Shown: positions 15,715 through 24,189 of the stretch, piece after piece
How positions within the stretch are numbered: the stretch's first letter is position 1
Layout: every line of letters begins with the position of its first letter
Assembly: GCA_021810735.1 (NCBI GenBank)
Contig: JAJZIF010000006.1
Location: forward strand, 1 to 26,237
Source: Acidobacteriota bacterium
GTDB taxonomy: Bacteria; Acidobacteriota; Terriglobia; Terriglobales; Acidobacteriaceae
DNA length: 26,237 nucleotides
Direction: 5' to 3'
The notes under the pieces: model-generated
What the model was told of the DNA's origin: nothing
Databases searched by the model: none
Seen by the model: only the letters and a program-made list of their open reading frames with translations
Position numbers and translations under genes: made by a program

Positions 15715-15833
15715 GATATAGCCGAGTCGAGCACCTGTAGAGTACCGGCCAACACCTTCCAGAACCTTTGGCAAGGCGCATATCCCTTATCTTGTTCAAA
15801 GCATTCGGGTCAAAGGATGCACGCAGGCTACAT
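15715..15833 (+). repeat. conserved intergenic element, copy C
   Basis: Third copy, GATATAGC then GTCGAGCACCTGTAGAGTAC, CACCTTCC, CAAGGCGCATAT, GTTCAAAG and GGATGCACGCAGGCTACAT. It lies in the 473-bp divergent region (15576-16048) between the regulator and the TonB receptor, in the same orientation relative to the downstream + strand gene as the other copies. The rest of this divergent region shows no gene and only the receptor's ribosome-binding site. The first 20 bases after the GATATAGC stretch are identical to copy B. Confidence 0.75.
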
Positions 15834-16048
15834 CATTCACCCCATAGACTGCGACGTGTCGGTCTCAGATCCCTTTCCATAGGAGTTATGAAGAGGGGCC
15901 ATGAATCACCGAATTGCGAATGAATAGCGATATTTTTTGGAACAGAATCGCGGTGGTGGTTCTTGATCCATTCTGTCCTTTAAACCATCGGCACCCCGGA
16001 AACCGGGCTAGGCAAACATGTTTTGAAAAAAACTCTTGGAGGCTCTAC

Positions 16049-19000
16049 GTGAAAGATACGATCCGATGGATACGCTTAATTGTGTTGATTTCTCCCTTTC
16101 TGCTGATTTGCCAAGGCAGGGTCACCCTTGCCCAATCCAGCGGCTCCGGCGAAATCCGAGGTACGGTGACTGATAAGACCGGGGCGCTGATCTCGGGGGT
16201 GAAGGTAATGGTGGTAAACGTCGACACTGGCGTGACGAAAACCTACACGTCAGACAGTGCGGGCTTGTACGACACGTCGCCCATCGTGATCGGAAACTAC
16301 AAGCTCACGTTCTCCAAGGAGGGCTTCAACCAACTGGTGCGCGGACCCGTCAGTGTTCTCGTCGGGTATACCACTGTCAACGCCACGTTGCCCGTCGGCT
16401 CTGTCAGCCAGAAGGTGACGGTCAATACCGATCTCCCGCTTCTGCAGACCGAATCGCAGGAGATGTCAACCACGCTGGAGGCAAAGGATCTCTCCCAGTT
16501 GCCTGAGACCGGCCAGAACTGGGAGAACTTCACCATCCTGGTGCCCGGCGTCACCGGAACCGCTTCGGGTGGAACCGCCGCCAACCCATCTCAATACGGC
16601 TCGGCCAACGGAAATCTTCCCTATGCGAATATTTCTCTGAATGGTTCTTCCACGGCATTGGTAAATTCTTCCAACAGCGCCGTGGCCGTCCTGGAAACAG
16701 TCGGGGAGCTACAGGTCGTCACCTCCGACTTCTCCGCTCAATACGGCATTGGTGGTATCCAGTACAACCAGATCAGCAAGGGCGGCACCAGTCAGTTCCA
16801 TGGCGCGGCCTACGAATACTGGCAGAACAGTGGGTTGAATGCGGCCAATTACGGTTTTGGCAATAAGGTGGCAGTAAACTACCTGCGCTACAACAACTAT
16901 GGCTTTTCCATCGGCGGTCCTATCCTGAAGAAGAAAATGTTCTTCTACTTCAACTATGACAAGACCGACAATAACACCGGTGCCAACTCGGGATACGCTA
17001 CTCTCCCGACGGCAGCCGTATTGAGCGGAGACTTCACCGGTTTCCCGACCATATACGATCCCACAACCCAGGTCGTCACTCCCACCGGCACTGTGACACA
17101 GCCGGACGGCACCGTCCAGAAATGCCCTTGCGTGACCCGCAAATCCTTCGCCGCAGAATATGGAAATGGCAACAAGATTCCGCTAGCGCTGCAGAGTCAA
17201 GTCGCCAGAAACATCGAAGCCTACTATCCCACCCCGGCCAACCATCCCTCCACCGGCAGGTTCGTTCCAGGAATTCTTCAGCCATCGACCGGGATTCTTC
17301 AGAACAACTACTACTACAGCATTCCAGAATCCAATCCCATCACCAAGTACTTTGGCCGACTGGATTATGACTTCTCGCCCACCAACCGGCTGACGGTTTC
17401 CGACAATGAGCAGAATAATACAGCTCTCAACCCCAGCATCTTCGGCTGCCCGCTTGCCTGCAGCACCATGGACATCGAAGACAACAATGCGCTGGTCTCG
17501 GATGTCTGGAACATCAGCCCCCAGACCATCAATGAAGCCAGATACGGCTTCACCACGGAGCTCGATTTTTTCGAAGACACCACTCTCAATAAGAACTATC
17601 CGCAGAAAATCGGACTACAGTTCGCCAAGGCCAACGTCTTTCCCACTATCAATATTCTCGGTTACAGCGGTTTTCAGCCCGGCACCAATGCGATCCTGAA
17701 GGAATTCACGTACGCTCCGTCCGACGTTTTCACCATGATTCGCGGCAAGCATGTCCTGCGCTTCGGGGGTGAATTCCTAATGTACATCAACAATGCCACC
17801 GCCTGGGGCAGCCTGAATTCCTCGACCATGAACTTCGGCGGCAACGATACCTACACTCAGCAGTATGCCGGGGACACCGCTACCGGATCGAGCTATGCCG
17901 ACTTCCTGATTGGGGACACAGGTTACTGGGGAGCGGGTGTTTTTCCGGAATTCGGCGGCCGCTACAAAACTCCGCAGTTCTTCGTTCAGGACGACTACAA
18001 GGTGACTCCCAACCTCACCTTGAACCTTGGCCTGCGGTACGAAATCCAGCATGGCTGGAATGAAGTCCATCAAAATATGGAGAGCTTCGACCCCACCATC
18101 CGCAACCCCGCTACGGGAACACTCGGCGCCATGTGGTTCGGAACGACCCACACCAATGGCAGAAGGTCTCTGCAGGCGACGGTATGGAGTGATGTCCTGC
18201 CGCGTCTCGGATTTGCCTGGGCGCCGAAACCGACGACGACCATCCGCGGCGGATTCGGCATGTATGTCTATAACTACACCATCGGCCGAAACGGTTATTT
18301 CGCCCTGGGCGGAGAAACTTCCTATACCGGAAATGCCATCGACCTGAATGGCATCCACCCCGTCGTCAACCTTTCTTCCAGCGGGGCCAATCTGCCTTTT
18401 ATCGGCCCCAATACGAATCCTGCGGCGCTGAACGGGCAAAGCGTCATCTATGCGCAGTATCACGAGCCGGACACCAAGATCATGCAATGGAATCTGGCCA
18501 TCCAGCGCGCGTTCGGAAACAGCATGGTCGGACAGGTCGCCTATGTGGGTAGCCACGCCTACAACTTGCCCTTTGCCGTGGATATCAACCAGATCCCGCT
18601 GGGAAAAATCTCGGCGACGGACAGCAACGCCGACCGGCCGTACCCCCAGTATCAGGGGATCGGCGGGCAGTCGGGCTATAACAATGCCATGTCCAACTAC
18701 AACTCCCTGCAGGCATCCATCACCAAACGCCTGACCTCCGGGTTCAGCTTCGATTTCAACTACACGTGGTCGCACTTCCTGAACGAAGCGGATACCTCCG
18801 CCAACCAGGGCGGCAATGAGGGCTCATTCACTTACCAAAATTCGTATGACCCGAAAGCCAATTATGGCAATTCGAACTTTGACGTTCGCAACGCCTTCAA
18901 GGGGTACGCGGTCTACCAGTTGCCGATCGGGTTGGGCAGAAGGTTTTTGAACACCAATCGGATGGTGGACGCAGTGATCGGGGGATGGCAGGCCACGGGA

Positions 19001-19441
19001 ACGATCGTGGCGCAGACTGGCAACCCCTTTACCGTCATCGTAAATGCGAACAATTATGCGGGATCCGGATCGTTGTATCCCAATCGCATCGGCAACCCTC
19101 ATCTCAGCCATCCCACCATCCATCAGTGGTTTAATCCGGCTGCGTACGCTTATCCCCTCATCGGAACGTTCGGTACGGAAAGGCGCAACAGCCTTTACGG
19201 TCCGGGTCTCAACGAGGTCAATCTGTCTGCAGGCAAAACATTTGCCCTCTGGCGGACCATGCAGCTCCTCATCCGCGCCGATGCCACCAACGCGTTCAAT
19301 CATCCCAGCTTTGGAAATCCAAACTCTGGCTTGACCTGCACCGCACCTGGCGCACCCTGCAGTGCCAATAACGTCACTGAAATCAACAGCACTACCGTTG
19401 GCGGACGTACCATGCAGCTAGGCGCTCACTTGGAGTTCTAG
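16049..19441 (+). CDS. TonB-dependent receptor, Oar-like, with N-terminal carboxypeptidase-regulatory domain
   Basis: The protein has 1130 residues. A GTG at 16049 is chosen because TTGGAGG lies six bases upstream and a signal peptide (IRLIVLISPFLLICQGRVTLAQS) begins there; an in-frame ATG at 15914 has no such support. Residues about 34-110 are a carboxypeptidase-regulatory-like beta-sandwich (GEIRGTVTDKTGALISGVKV), then a plug domain (about 125-260) with LQVVTSDFSAQYG and NQISKGGTSQFHGAAYEY, then a long beta-barrel ending in LGAHLEF with the terminal Phe typical of outer-membrane proteins. Such Oar-like proteins import large substrates across the outer membrane with TonB energy and take the place of SusC in acidobacteria; no SusD partner is present. 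Position next to the regulator, element C and the glycosidases suggests import of oligosaccharides. Confidence 0.92.
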   Translation: MKDTIRWIRLIVLISPFLLICQGRVTLAQSSGSGEIRGTVTDKTGALISGVKVMVVNVDTGVTKTYTSDSAGLYDTSPIVIGNYKLTFSKEGFNQLVRGPVSVLVGYTTVNATLPVGSVSQKVTVNTDLPLLQTESQEMSTTLEAKDLSQLPETGQNWENFTILVPGVTGTASGGTAANPSQYGSANGNLPYANISLNGSSTALVNSSNSAVAVLETVGELQVVTSDFSAQYGIGGIQYNQISKGGTSQFHGAAYEYWQNSGLNAANYGFGNKVAVNYLRYNNYGFSIGGPILKKKMFFYFNYDKTDNNTGANSGYATLPTAAVLSGDFTGFPTIYDPTTQVVTPTGTVTQPDGTVQKCPCVTRKSFAAEYGNGNKIPLALQSQVARNIEAYYPTPANHPSTGRFVPGILQPSTGILQNNYYYSIPESNPITKYFGRLDYDFSPTNRLTVSDNEQNNTALNPSIFGCPLACSTMDIEDNNALVSDVWNISPQTINEARYGFTTELDFFEDTTLNKNYPQKIGLQFAKANVFPTINILGYSGFQPGTNAILKEFTYAPSDVFTMIRGKHVLRFGGEFLMYINNATAWGSLNSSTMNFGGNDTYTQQYAGDTATGSSYADFLIGDTGYWGAGVFPEFGGRYKTPQFFVQDDYKVTPNLTLNLGLRYEIQHGWNEVHQNMESFDPTIRNPATGTLGAMWFGTTHTNGRRSLQATVWSDVLPRLGFAWAPKPTTTIRGGFGMYVYNYTIGRNGYFALGGETSYTGNAIDLNGIHPVVNLSSSGANLPFIGPNTNPAALNGQSVIYAQYHEPDTKIMQWNLAIQRAFGNSMVGQVAYVGSHAYNLPFAVDINQIPLGKISATDSNADRPYPQYQGIGGQSGYNNAMSNYNSLQASITKRLTSGFSFDFNYTWSHFLNEADTSANQGGNEGSFTYQNSYDPKANYGNSNFDVRNAFKGYAVYQLPIGLGRRFLNTNRMVDAVIGGWQATGTIVAQTGNPFTVIVNANNYAGSGSLYPNRIGNPHLSHPTIHQWFNPAAYAYPLIGTFGTERRNSLYGPGLNEVNLSAGKTFALWRTMQLLIRADATNAFNHPSFGNPNSGLTCTAPGAPCSANNVTEINSTTVGGRTMQLGAHLEF

Positions 19442-19448
19442 TCTTTTC

Positions 19449-19483
19449 GGCATGGAGACGGCGTTCTTCTCCGTCTCCATGCC
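19449..19483 (+). terminator. stem-loop terminator after the TonB receptor
   Basis: A perfect 13-bp stem, GGCATGGAGACGG (19449-19461) with CCGTCTCCATGCC (19471-19483), and a nine-base loop CGTTCTTCT, begins eight bases after the receptor stop. A pyrimidine-rich stretch (TTCTCTCTGCTCC) follows instead of a clean T run, so the hairpin may act as a terminator or protect the 3' end of the message. It separates the receptor from the TPR gene. Confidence 0.75.
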
Positions 19484-19543
19484 TTCTCTCTGCTCCTTCG
19501 ATATCATTCCAACGTGGTTCTCGTTCACTTAGCATTCATTCCT

Positions 19544-20758
19544 ATGTTCCGGGTTGCTCAAATCGCCGGCTCTCGCACCTGGACATTGCGTCTGGTTTTT
19601 CTTCTCGCTGTCTTGTGTTCCTCGGAGGTGCTTCTCGCGCAGTCGCTGACTCCGGCCCAGCTTCATGCTCAACGAGCGCACGAATACCTTATCCAGAAGA
19701 AGCCGAAGCTCGCTATCCCGGAGCTAGAGGCGGTGCTTGCCACCGACCCGACCAACCTTGACGCGCAGGCAAATCTCGGTGTCCTGCTTTTCTTCCAGCA
19801 GAATTATTCAGCAGCCGTTCCCTATCTCCGCCAAGCGGTTGCACAAGATCCTGGCCTGAGCAAGATCCACGCACTGCTCGGTCTTGCGGAGCAGTATTTG
19901 GGGAAGATAGACGATGCGCGTACCGATTTGGAGGCTGCCGTGCCTCAACTTACCGAGCCGGCGATCCGAGTCCAGGCGGGTTTGACCTTGATCGAGATCG
20001 ATGCGGCCTCGCAGAACCTGACCAAAGCGGCAGACGTTGTCGCGCTTCTGCGAGAGGTCGCACCTACCGATCCGCGCGTCCTCTACACGGCGTATCGGAT
20101 TGCGACAAAACAGGCGGGGGAAGCCATGCTTTCGCTCTCGCTCGTCGCTCCCGACTCCGCTCAGATGCATCAGGCGATGGCGCAGGAATTGGAGCGGGCG
20201 CGAGAGATTCCTGGGGCGATTGCCAATCTACGCAAAGCGGCTGAACTAGACCCTCTGCTGCCGGACATCCACTACGAACTTGCGGAAGCGCTCAGTCTGG
20301 CGGACGACGCAAAGGATAGAGCAGAGGCTGAATCGCAATACAAACTCGCGCTGGAACAAAATCCTCGCGACGCACGCTCAGCGGTAGCCTTGGGAAATTT
20401 AGCGAGGGAACACGGCGATCTTACGGTTGCCGATGGCTACTACCGGAAGGCCTTCGCAATTGACGCGCATTTGCCCGAAGCTGCGATCGCTCTCGCCAAC
20501 GTGGACATCGATAACGAAGATTTTGCGGCAGCCGCGTCGAAGCTCGAGCAGGTACTCCAGGATGATCCGACGAACATTCTCGCCCATTACCAACTTAGCG
20601 GCGTATACCGAAGGCTTGGAAGACCGGAGGATGCCAAGCGAGAGCTCGATGCGTTCCAGCGCTATACCAAGATGAAGGAGCGTATGCGGGCGATCTACGA
20701 CCAAATGCGGCAGCAGCCGCCCAGTAATGAAGGCACTGAAAAGGAATCGGTGAAGTAA
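19544..20758 (+). CDS. exported tetratricopeptide-repeat protein
   Basis: About 404 residues from the ATG at 19544 (a GTG at 19514 is also in frame; neither has a clear ribosome-binding site). The N-terminus is a signal peptide (LRLVFLLAVLCSSEVLLAQS). The rest consists of roughly eight to nine TPR units, recognisable from repeated motifs such as LDAQANLGVLLFFQQNYSAA, IHYELAEALSLADDAKDRAE and LAHYQLSGVYRRLGRPEDAK. TPR proteins serve as scaffolds for protein-protein contacts. In acidobacterial loci a periplasmic TPR protein often follows an Oar-like receptor, perhaps to organise the degradation or uptake machinery; that role is inferred from position. It ends in a charged tail. Confidence 0.85.
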   Translation: MFRVAQIAGSRTWTLRLVFLLAVLCSSEVLLAQSLTPAQLHAQRAHEYLIQKKPKLAIPELEAVLATDPTNLDAQANLGVLLFFQQNYSAAVPYLRQAVAQDPGLSKIHALLGLAEQYLGKIDDARTDLEAAVPQLTEPAIRVQAGLTLIEIDAASQNLTKAADVVALLREVAPTDPRVLYTAYRIATKQAGEAMLSLSLVAPDSAQMHQAMAQELERAREIPGAIANLRKAAELDPLLPDIHYELAEALSLADDAKDRAEAESQYKLALEQNPRDARSAVALGNLAREHGDLTVADGYYRKAFAIDAHLPEAAIALANVDIDNEDFAAAASKLEQVLQDDPTNILAHYQLSGVYRRLGRPEDAKRELDAFQRYTKMKERMRAIYDQMRQQPPSNEGTEKESVK

Positions 20759-20876
20759 GCGGCACTCTTGGCTTAGCAAATATCCGAATAAGTTCAAAGT
20801 AGAACATCCCTGCAAGCCGTTTCTCTCCAACCAGTGTTGTAGATGCCTTCAAGTTCGGAGTGCCTGGGTAAAGACT

Positions 20877-22118
20877 ATGCGTAGACGCGATTTTCTAAAA
20901 ATGAGTGCGGCAGCCGCGAACGCCGTGGCTCTCGATCAAACCCTTTTTCCAGCGATTCTTCGCAGTGAGGTTCTGGCGACCGCTCCGGCATCTCCAAGAG
21001 CAAATGGCAATCTTGATCGCCATAGATTTGGCGTAAATTATGTTCCTTCCAAGAATTGGTGGTTTTGCTGGAACGATTGGGATCGGGATTCGATCATGCG
21101 CGACCTCGATGCCATTGCAGCTATCGGTGCGGACCATCTACGCGTGCAGTCCATCTGGCCATATTTTCAACCCAATCCGAATTGGGTGAGCCCTCCACAC
21201 CTGGAACGACTGGACGGCCTGCTCACTCTCATGGGCGAGCGCAACCTGGATGCTCTCGTGACCGTTTCCACGGGTCAGCTAAGCGGCTGGTTCTTTCTGC
21301 CGTCCTTTAACCGCGCTGGCGATGGTTTTTTTACAGATGACATGGTGTGGACGGCTCAGGAGGTGCTGATCCGTGAACTGGCACAGGTCTCCAAGTCGCA
21401 TGAGAATTTTATCGGTTTCGACCTAGGAAATGAACTTAATACTTGCTGGAGCGCACAGCCGAGCGTGGGCGACGCTTGGATGAAGAAGATGTTCTCGTTC
21501 ATCGACTCCATTATGCCTGGATATCTCAATATAAATGGCGTAGACCAAGCGCCATGGTTCGAGACAGCTACCTTTTCTCCGCAGGCCCTTGTTGCCGATC
21601 AACACATCGCGGTGATGCATTGTTATCCGTTGTGGGCAGGCTCGTTAAAGTATGGGGGCGCCATGGATCCGCCAAGCGTAAATCTTCTAGCGTCAATGGC
21701 AGCGCTGATCCGATCGTACGCAGGTACTCAGCAGAAGCCGATCTGGGCGGGAGAATTCAATACTTGCATCCAGTCATTGCCGGATAAAGAACAGGCGCAA
21801 TGGCTGGAAAAAGCAGTTCTTGCGGCGATGGAGGAAGGGGTGAGTTGGTTCACCTATTGGGACAGCCACGACTTGGATCACAAGTTCGCGTTCGGCCCGG
21901 AGGAATATAGCCTCGGGCTGCTCACAAACAGCGGCGCAGTAAAACCACAAGGCCGCATGTTCAAAGAACTGGCCGATGCTTATCGTGGAAAGCCTGTAGC
22001 TTTTCCTAGCCGCTCCCTGCCACCACCACCTGCCACGGAACGAAACACAGAAGCTTCCTGGCAATGGATGCTGGACTGGATGGGATGGCAACCTAAGGCT
22101 GAGGAAATCAAAAGCTGA
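20877..22118 (+). CDS. GH5-like (clan GH-A) glycosidase, Tat-exported
   Basis: A 413-residue protein starting with a twin-arginine signal (MRRRDFLKMSAAAANAVAL). The fold is a clan GH-A TIM barrel: FGVNYVPSKNWWFCWNDWD at the first strand, IGADHLRVQSIWPYF, the acid/base Glu186 in FDLGNELN, HCYPLW (248-253) and the nucleophile Glu293 in IWAGEFN, then VSWFTYWDSHD. The pattern resembles the cellulase/mannanase group (GH5 and relatives) that cut beta-1,4-linked backbones by a retaining mechanism. I cannot assign a subfamily or substrate. A proline-rich linker (RSLPPPPATER) near the end leads to a short tail. No strong ribosome-binding site is visible. It follows the TPR gene by 118 bp. Confidence 0.82.
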   Translation: MRRRDFLKMSAAAANAVALDQTLFPAILRSEVLATAPASPRANGNLDRHRFGVNYVPSKNWWFCWNDWDRDSIMRDLDAIAAIGADHLRVQSIWPYFQPNPNWVSPPHLERLDGLLTLMGERNLDALVTVSTGQLSGWFFLPSFNRAGDGFFTDDMVWTAQEVLIRELAQVSKSHENFIGFDLGNELNTCWSAQPSVGDAWMKKMFSFIDSIMPGYLNINGVDQAPWFETATFSPQALVADQHIAVMHCYPLWAGSLKYGGAMDPPSVNLLASMAALIRSYAGTQQKPIWAGEFNTCIQSLPDKEQAQWLEKAVLAAMEEGVSWFTYWDSHDLDHKFAFGPEEYSLGLLTNSGAVKPQGRMFKELADAYRGKPVAFPSRSLPPPPATERNTEASWQWMLDWMGWQPKAEEIKS

Positions 22119-22217
22119 AATCGATCGTGCAGACACAGGTCCGATTTTAAAGTCCCTCAACGCGGTCCAAACCCGCAGTAGCGTGAACACAGAGAGCGGC
22201 TCAGAATAGGAGTGCAT

Positions 22218-23773
22218 GTGCATCGAGAAAAGAAATCGGATATCTGGGTCAGGAGTGCGCTGTTGGCTGCGGCCGGTATGTTGTTTGCGCTTTTGGCCCA
22301 CGCAGCGAGAGGAGAAGTTGTACTGCCCAAGGTGTTCGCCGATCACATGGTCATTCAGCGGCGCATGCCAGTGCATGTGTGGGGCTGGGCGGCGCCACAT
22401 GAGAAAGTAAGCGTCAAGTTTCGCGGAGAGGAAGGGTCTACGACTGCCAACGATTTAGGTCAATGGGATGTGTACCTAAAACCAGGCGAGGCGGGGGGGC
22501 CATTTTCGCTCGAAATAGACGATACCAATAAGGTTGTTTTTAACGATATTCTCGTTGGCGATCTGTGGATCGCTTCTGGCCAGTCAAATATGGAAATGCC
22601 ATTGAATGGTTTTGGCCCTCTCCTGCCAATCAAAAACGCCGGTAAGGAAATTGCGGAAGCTAATCACCCTAGCATCCGCTTTTTGAAGATTGCGCAAACG
22701 TCATCTGACTATCCTCTCGACGACGCGCGGCTCGCCTTTTCCTGGGAGGCATGTTCGCCAGAAACGGTTGGCTCCTTTTCGGCGGTTGGATACTTTTTCG
22801 CGCGTGATATCCAAGATGCGGAACGTGTGCCAATCGGAGTGATTGTTTCTGCTTGGGGTGGAACGCCGATCGACTCTTGGATAAGCTTGCGTGCACTGAC
22901 TTCGGATCCGTCCTTGATGCCGCTATTTGCTCTCTCCGCTGACATGATGTATGACCGAGCCGCTCAGTTAAGAGTTATCGCGAGAGAAAGGAAGGAAGAG
23001 GACGAATTAAAAAAGGCCGGAGGCGAATCGCCGAAGCGGCCTGAAGGCAGGAACGTGCTCTCATGGCAGCCCGGCGCACTTTTCAATGGAATGATCGCGC
23101 CGCTGACGCCGCTCCCGATCAAGGGAGTGATCTGGTATCAGGGAGAGTCGGATTCCGACTCGGTACGCGCTCCTCTATATGCCAAGTCCTTCGCCACAAT
23201 GATTACCGATTGGCGACAGGCGTGGCGGCAACCGGATATGCCGTTTCTCTATGTGCAGATATCCAGATTCGGACCCGCTGCCCCGTCGCCATGGTCAGTC
23301 GTTCGCGAGGCACAGCGGCGTACGCTTAGTTTGGCGCACACGGCTATGGCAGTCTCCGCTGATCTGGGAAATCGGAACAATATTCATCCCCCGAATAAGC
23401 AGGACATCGGATCCCGCCTTGCACTCGCCGCGCGAGCTGTGGTGTACGGCGAATCAACCGAGTTCAGCGACCGTCTTACAGCTACATGATAGCGGCTGCC
23501 GGAAAGATCACTGTGTGGTTCGGTTACGCCGATGGGCTGCACGCGATTGACGGAAACCCAGTGGGTTTTGAAGTCGCTGGAATCGATCGCAAGTTTGTTA
23601 TAGGTTCAGCGACAATCAAGGGGAATTCCGTGACGGTTAGCAATCCAGCAGTACAACATCCTGTCTATGTTAGATATGCTTGGGCTGCCAGCCCGCAGAT
23701 GAGTCTTGTAAATGCACAGGGGCTTCCCGCTTCCCCGTTCAATTCAGACGACAGCTACGAGAACCAGTACTGA
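22218..23773 (+). pseudogene. SGNH sialate-O-acetylesterase-like carbohydrate esterase, frameshifted
   Basis: The start is the GTG at 22218, five bases after AGGAG; a signal peptide follows (LLAAAGMLFALLAHAARG). The product resembles sialate O-acetylesterases and acetyl-xylan esterases: VFADHMVIQRRMPVHVWGWA, the nucleophile in WIASGQSNMEMPL (S123), VSAWGGTPIDSW, IWYQGESD, and the Asp/His region DLGNRNNIHPPNK. The first frame ends with a stop at 23487-23489 after EFSDRLTAT; the missing C-terminal beta-domain (GKITVWFGYADGLHAIDG through LPASPFNSDDS) is in another frame up to 23773. Loss of one base near 23470 (EFSGPSYSYM would otherwise be read) explains it. All catalytic residues precede the break, so a truncated enzyme could keep some activity. 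A true pseudogene and a sequencing error are both possible. Confidence 0.78.
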
Positions 23774-24189
23774 GATCGACTGTCCCCTGTCGATGGAAGG
23801 GACGGAGGGGATAGCTTGGGGATTCTCCCGGCGCTTCCGCTAGTTTGTGTGATGAGTGGGTTCCAGTTCTGAGATACGAATGGATGAAGCACTGTTTTTC
23901 GGCGCAATTGAATTTGCAAGGAGCATTGTGGGCTGGTAGAAGCAAAAGGAGTTTGGCCTCTGAGGATATGTGATGGTGCGAATGGCCAAGGAAGAGAAGG
24001 CAAGATGGTGGGATCTTGTGCCGACTGAAGGAGCGCCGGCTCCCCAGCCAACAACCTTCCACGGTCATGGCCCCAATTGAAAGCAACAAATATTGGGCGT
24101 ATCGGCTGGGGTCGGTTCGGCCATAACCGTAGAGTGCTTTCTGCGCAGTTAGATGTTCGACTTTTACTTTTTTACTGCCGGGGTTCAAC
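23774..24189. other. 416-bp intergenic stretch without recognised gene
   Basis: This gap between the esterase and the LysR remnant shows no credible reading frame in either direction; short frames have no ribosome-binding site or domain character. A small perfect inverted repeat, ATCGAC-TGTCCCCT-GTCGAT (23775-23794), lies five bases after the esterase's final codon region and could help end transcription, but it has no T run. Codon-like stretches such as FFGAIEFARSIVGW may be remnants of lost coding sequence. Confidence 0.4.

Noticed and set aside
5529..15833. CRISPR-like interpretation of the repeated element
   Set aside because: The copies are kilobases apart, diverged and about 120 bp long; there is no regular repeat-spacer array and no cas gene.
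17777..18775. 332-codon open frame on the minus strand inside the TonB receptor gene
   Set aside because: It is fully antisense to a strongly supported coding sequence, lacks a ribosome-binding site and domain character, and is explained by the GC-biased third positions of the receptor.
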